From the NCBI GenBank assembly GCA_019117345.1, contig DWZW01000046.1:1-17020 (forward strand): 17,020 nt of DNA, given 5' to 3'. Under the pieces are notes generated by a model, which saw nothing but the letters and a program-made list of their open reading frames with translations, did no database searches and was not told the origin of the DNA. The number at the start of each line of letters is the position of its first letter. Position 1 is the first letter of the stretch. Made by a program: the position numbers and the translations under genes. Positions 14,641 to 17,020 of this stretch are shown here, piece by piece. The DNA comes from Claveliimonas stercoravium. Its GTDB lineage: Bacteria > Bacillota > Clostridia > Lachnospirales > Lachnospiraceae.

Positions 14641-14811
14641 ATGGCACATGTAATTAGTGATGAATGTGTAAGCTGCGGCGCTTGCGAAGCTGAATGTCCA
14701 GTAGGAGCTATCTCTCAGGGAGCTGACCACTACGAGATCGATCCGGACGCTTGTGTAGACTGCGGAGCATGCGCAGCTCAGTGTCCTACAGGAGCTATCT
14801 CTCAGGGCTAA
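14641..14811 (+). CDS. 2[4Fe-4S] bacterial-type ferredoxin, 56 aa
   Basis: ATG 14641 opens a 56-codon frame ending at TAA 14809-14811. It encodes two CX2CX2CX3CP motifs (C9, C12, C15, C19 and C38, C41, C44, C48), the clostridial low-potential ferredoxin pattern, with the usual length of 55-56 residues. Such proteins carry electrons between pyruvate:ferredoxin oxidoreductase, hydrogenase and other partners in the cytoplasm. The ribosome binding site AAAGGAGG is strong. It has its own promoter and terminator, consistent with high expression. The two halves are near-duplicates, both ending GAISQG. Its place directly after pflA suggests it could reduce the activase cluster, but ferredoxins are general carriers and this is inference. 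Confidence 0.95.
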   Translation: MAHVISDECVSCGACEAECPVGAISQGADHYEIDPDACVDCGACAAQCPTGAISQG

Positions 14812-14851
14812 TCCTGACGGAAGCTTTTCGCATCCGACATATGAACATAGC

Positions 14852-14896
14852 AAAAGGCGGGCGGTCTGCACAAAAGTGCGGGCGGTCCGTTTTTTT
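14852..14896 (+). terminator. Rho-independent terminator after the ferredoxin gene
   Basis: AAAA (14852-14855) plus a GC-rich arm 14856-14871 pairs with 14876-14889 and the T-run around an AAAA tetraloop (14872-14875). The stem has several G-U pairs and one G-G mismatch, and is followed by seven Ts (14890-14896). Confidence 0.87.
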
Positions 14897-14927
14897 GCCG
14901 TATTTTCGTACACGATACCGACCCGTT

Positions 14928-14960
14928 TTGACAGTCTTGTCCCTCTGTACATGCTATACT
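14928..14960 (+). promoter_or_regulatory. Possible promoter of the small hypothetical gene, odd spacing
   Basis: A perfect TTGACA (14928-14933) and TATACT (14955-14960) precede the small gene by about 30 nt, but the spacer is 21 bp, longer than the usual 16-18. One of the two boxes may be fortuitous, or a regulator may be needed to align them. Confidence 0.4.
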
Positions 14961-14986
14961 CTTTTACGTGTAAAGGGGGTATGAAT

Positions 14987-15346
14987 ATGGGAAATGCACT
15001 GAATACTTTAAGCAGCGCCACAAAAGAAGACACAAAGCTGTATAACTGCATCAAAGAACTGTACGAGCAGGGTGTTCCCTTTGACGAGCTGAAGGCTCTC
15101 ATTCCCGACATGAAGCGGACAAGGGAACAGCTCCGCATCAAGCGCATGCTGGAAAACAACAACGAAGTTCTTGCGGCCATGATCACAAAAGAAATGTCCT
15201 TCCTCCTGGACGCCAAGGAGCGGCAGGAGGAAGAACAATTTAAAAAGCTGGACCAGCTCATCCGGCAGCAGCAGTCCTTTCGAAAAGAAGCTGCCGGAAG
15301 CCAGGGAGCGGCCCAGCGGTTAAAACGCCTATTCCTTCCAGGTTAA
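14987..15346 (+). CDS. Small hypothetical protein with predicted helical/coiled-coil C-terminus
   Basis: The 119-aa protein is not recognised. The start is placed at ATG 14987 because GGGGG (14975-14979) lies 7 nt before it; an ATG at 14981 is too close to that site. Residues 15-57 (KEDTKLYNCIKELYEQGVPF and the following DELKALIPDMKRTREQLRIK) could form a small helical domain. Residues 58-100 are rich in Glu, Lys and Gln and look like a continuous amphipathic helix or coiled coil (EMSFLLDAKERQEEEQFKKL). The C-terminus is basic (RLKRLFLPG). There is no signal peptide or membrane segment. It lies between the ferredoxin terminator and dnaB, and its last 18 nt overlap the dnaB 3' end on the opposite strand. 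A DNA-associated role is possible but unsupported. Confidence 0.75.
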   Translation: MGNALNTLSSATKEDTKLYNCIKELYEQGVPFDELKALIPDMKRTREQLRIKRMLENNNEVLAAMITKEMSFLLDAKERQEEEQFKKLDQLIRQQQSFRKEAAGSQGAAQRLKRLFLPG

Positions 15347-16678
15347 GTTTGCAAACTTCGTGTAATCCGGCAGCCATGCCAAGTGAACGGTCCCTATGGG
15401 GCCGTTTCTTTGTTTTGCGATGATGATCTCCGCCTGGTTGGGGGTCTCTGTATCCTTATTGTAGTAGTCGTCCCGGTAAATGAACATGACCACGTCCGCG
15501 TCCTGCTCGATGGCACCGGACTCACGCAGGTCCGAGAGCATGGGCCTGTGATCCGGGCGCTGCTCTACCGCGCGGCTCAGCTGGGAAAGGGAGATGACAG
15601 GCACATTCAGCTCCCTGGCCACCCCTTTCAGGGACCGGGAGATATCTGAGATTTCCTGCTGTCTCGACTCGGACCGGCCGCCTACCCGCCCGCTCATGAG
15701 CTGCAGGTAGTCGATGATGATCAGGTCCAGCCCCTGCTCCAGCTTGAACTTGCGGCACTTGGACCGCAGCTCCGAGATGGAGATTCCAGGCGTGTCGTCT
15801 ATGATCAGGTGGGACTTTCCGATGATGCCCGCGCTCTCGATGAGCTTCTCCCAGTCGTCATCCTTCAGATTACCTGTACGCAGGGACTGGGAGTCCACCT
15901 GGGACTCCAGGGAGAAAAGACGGTTCACCAGCTGCTCCTTGGACATCTCAAGGCTGAAGATAGCCACTGTCTTTCCGCTCTTGAAAGCCGCGTGCTGGGC
16001 GATGTTCAGGACAAAGGCTGTCTTTCCCATGGAGGGGCGGGCCGCCACCAGGATAAAGTCCGAGGGCTGCAGACCGGACAGCTTGTAGTCCAGGTCCAGG
16101 AATCCGGTGGGGATACCGGTCACGGTCCCCTTGGTCTTGGACGCCTTCTCGATCTTCTCCAGCGCATTCAGGACCACTTCCTTGATGGGCACATAGTCCC
16201 CTGTCCCCCGCTTCTGAGCCAGCTCGAATATGCTTTTCTCCGCTGTCTCGAGGACCGCCTCCATAGGCTCGCTGCCCGCATAGCAGGCTCCCGAGATCTC
16301 ATCATTCACCTTGATGAGCTTCCGGAGCATGGATTTCTCAAAGACGATCTCCGCGTAGTATTTCACATTGGCGGATGTTGGCACAGCGGCTACCAGCTCG
16401 CGGACAAACTCCAGGCTGGAGATCTCCTCCGGCACATTCTTCTCCTTGAGCCGCTCCTGCAGGGTAATGAGGTCCACCGGCTTGCCTTCGTTAAAAAGCT
16501 CTGTCATGGAGTCAAAGATGACCCCGTATGAGGTTTGGTAGAAGTCACTGCCGCTGATGATCTCGGAAGCGGTCATGATGGCGTCCTTGTCCATCAGCAT
16601 GGCGCCGACTACCGACTGCTCCGCCTCGATACTGTGGGGCGGCACACGCTTGATGAGGGCTTCCTCCATATCCGGCAT
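15329..16678 (-). CDS. dnaB: Replicative DNA helicase DnaB
   Basis: DnaB is the hexameric 5'-3' helicase that unwinds DNA at the replication fork. The 449-aa length is normal and no intein is present. The N-terminal domain (about 10-110, PPHSIEAEQSVVGAML) is followed by a linker and the RecA-like ATPase: Walker A ARPSMGKTAF (213-222), Walker B LIIIDYLQLMSG, then VPVISLSQLSRAVEQR, SDLRESGAIEQDADVV and a C-terminal AKQRNGPIGTV motif (arginine-finger region). It starts 4 nt after the rplI stop on the same strand; ATG 16678 follows GGAGGAGG, while a second in-frame ATG (16669) has better-spaced AGAAGG, so the protein may be 446 aa. The 3' end overlaps the convergent small gene with no terminator visible. 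Confidence 0.96.
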   Translation of the reverse strand: MPDMEEALIKRVPPHSIEAEQSVVGAMLMDKDAIMTASEIISGSDFYQTSYGVIFDSMTELFNEGKPVDLITLQERLKEKNVPEEISSLEFVRELVAAVPTSANVKYYAEIVFEKSMLRKLIKVNDEISGACYAGSEPMEAVLETAEKSIFELAQKRGTGDYVPIKEVVLNALEKIEKASKTKGTVTGIPTGFLDLDYKLSGLQPSDFILVAARPSMGKTAFVLNIAQHAAFKSGKTVAIFSLEMSKEQLVNRLFSLESQVDSQSLRTGNLKDDDWEKLIESAGIIGKSHLIIDDTPGISISELRSKCRKFKLEQGLDLIIIDYLQLMSGRVGGRSESRQQEISDISRSLKGVARELNVPVISLSQLSRAVEQRPDHRPMLSDLRESGAIEQDADVVMFIYRDDYYNKDTETPNQAEIIIAKQRNGPIGTVHLAWLPDYTKFANLTWKE

Positions 16679-16682
16679 CCTT

Positions 16683-17020
16683 CTATGCCTCCTCCGTAAC
16701 GTTTACTGTCAGCTCTGCTGTTACCTTTGGGTGAAGTTTCACAGGAACATGGAAGGTTCCCAGGGATTTCAGCTGCTCCTTCAGCTGCACCTTCTTCTTG
16801 TCGATATCCAGGCCAAGCTGCTCCTGGGCAGCAGCCGCGATCTCCTTGGAGGACACGGAGCCAAAGGCTCTCCCGCCCTCTCCGGTCTTGATGGAGACAG
16901 TCACCTTGCTCTCCTCCAGCTTCTTGCCCAGCTCGCGGGCAGCCTCCAGCTGCTCCTGGGCGATCTTATCCTGGTTGGCCTTGTGGAGCTTCAGGTCGTT
17001 CATATTCTTATTGTTCGCCT
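16683..17020 (-). CDS. rplI: 50S ribosomal protein L9, C-terminal part (5' end outside window)
   Basis: L9 binds 23S rRNA near the base of the L1 stalk. About 111 codons are visible and the frame remains open through the window edge (residues ANNKN precede MNDLKLHKANQDK), so the N-terminal domain of about 40 residues lies outside. The visible part has the connecting helix (AQEQLEAARELGKKLEESKV) and the C-terminal domain, with KTGEGGRAFGSVSSKEIAAA and HPKVTAELTVNV, as in L9 (about 148 aa in full). The dnaB gene follows 4 nt downstream, the common Firmicutes order rplI-dnaB. An internal ATG at 17003 should not be taken as the start. Confidence 0.95.
   Translation of the reverse strand, partial: ANNKNMNDLKLHKANQDKIAQEQLEAARELGKKLEESKVTVSIKTGEGGRAFGSVSSKEIAAAAQEQLGLDIDKKKVQLKEQLKSLGTFHVPVKLHPKVTAELTVNVTEEA

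Noticed and set aside
11420..14811. CRISPR, prophage or defence island near the PFL locus
   Set aside because: No spaced repeats, integrase, transposase or nuclease genes were found; all frames are accounted for by metabolic genes.

Overview
The window looks like a chromosomal segment of a GC-rich, anaerobic, fermentative Clostridia, most likely a gut Lachnospiraceae. The evidence is the combination of a YhaM exoribonuclease, MutS2, an OmpR/HK pair, a 2[4Fe-4S] ferredoxin, pyruvate formate-lyase (PFL) with its activase, and dnaB directly behind rplI, together with AGGAGG-type ribosome binding sites and sigma-A promoters in short AT-rich gaps. No rRNA, tRNA, CRISPR array, IS or prophage gene was seen.

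Layout, left to right. 1-81 is the tail of a plus-strand gene ending in a hairpin. 128-5050 is a minus-strand block: a putative anti-sigma membrane protein and its ECF sigma factor (stop and start codons overlap), the 23S rRNA uracil methyltransferase RlmD/RlmCD, the OB/HD exoribonuclease YhaM, and an HtrA-like membrane-anchored PDZ protein whose catalytic His and Asp positions are lost. A divergent promoter region (5051-5232) separates this from a plus-strand run: mutS2, an OmpR-type response regulator and its histidine kinase (1-nt stop/start overlap). A large bidirectional hairpin (9826-9937) separates the kinase from a convergent minus-strand sugar-type substrate-binding lipoprotein that has no transporter genes beside it. 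An AT-rich divergent region (11194-11420) carries a perfect 23-bp palindrome and a good sigma-A promoter reading into the PFL cluster.

The PFL cluster is the most interesting part. The 705-aa catalytic polypeptide keeps the Cys-Cys active site but stops before the glycyl-radical domain. That domain is encoded 28 nt downstream as a separate 80-aa protein with its own ribosome binding site and an intact RVSGYA radical loop. It is followed, in overlapping frame, by the radical-SAM activase PflA, and then by a 56-aa 2[4Fe-4S] ferredoxin on its own promoter and terminator. This is a two-polypeptide PFL: active site and radical carrier are separate proteins, the activase would install the radical on the small one, and the ferredoxin is a plausible electron source for the activase.

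The right end holds a small helical protein of unknown function whose 3' end overlaps dnaB tail to tail, then dnaB and the C-terminal part of rplI on the minus strand. Coordinates, motifs and spacings were read directly from the sequence. Family assignments rest on recognised motifs and were not checked by any search.
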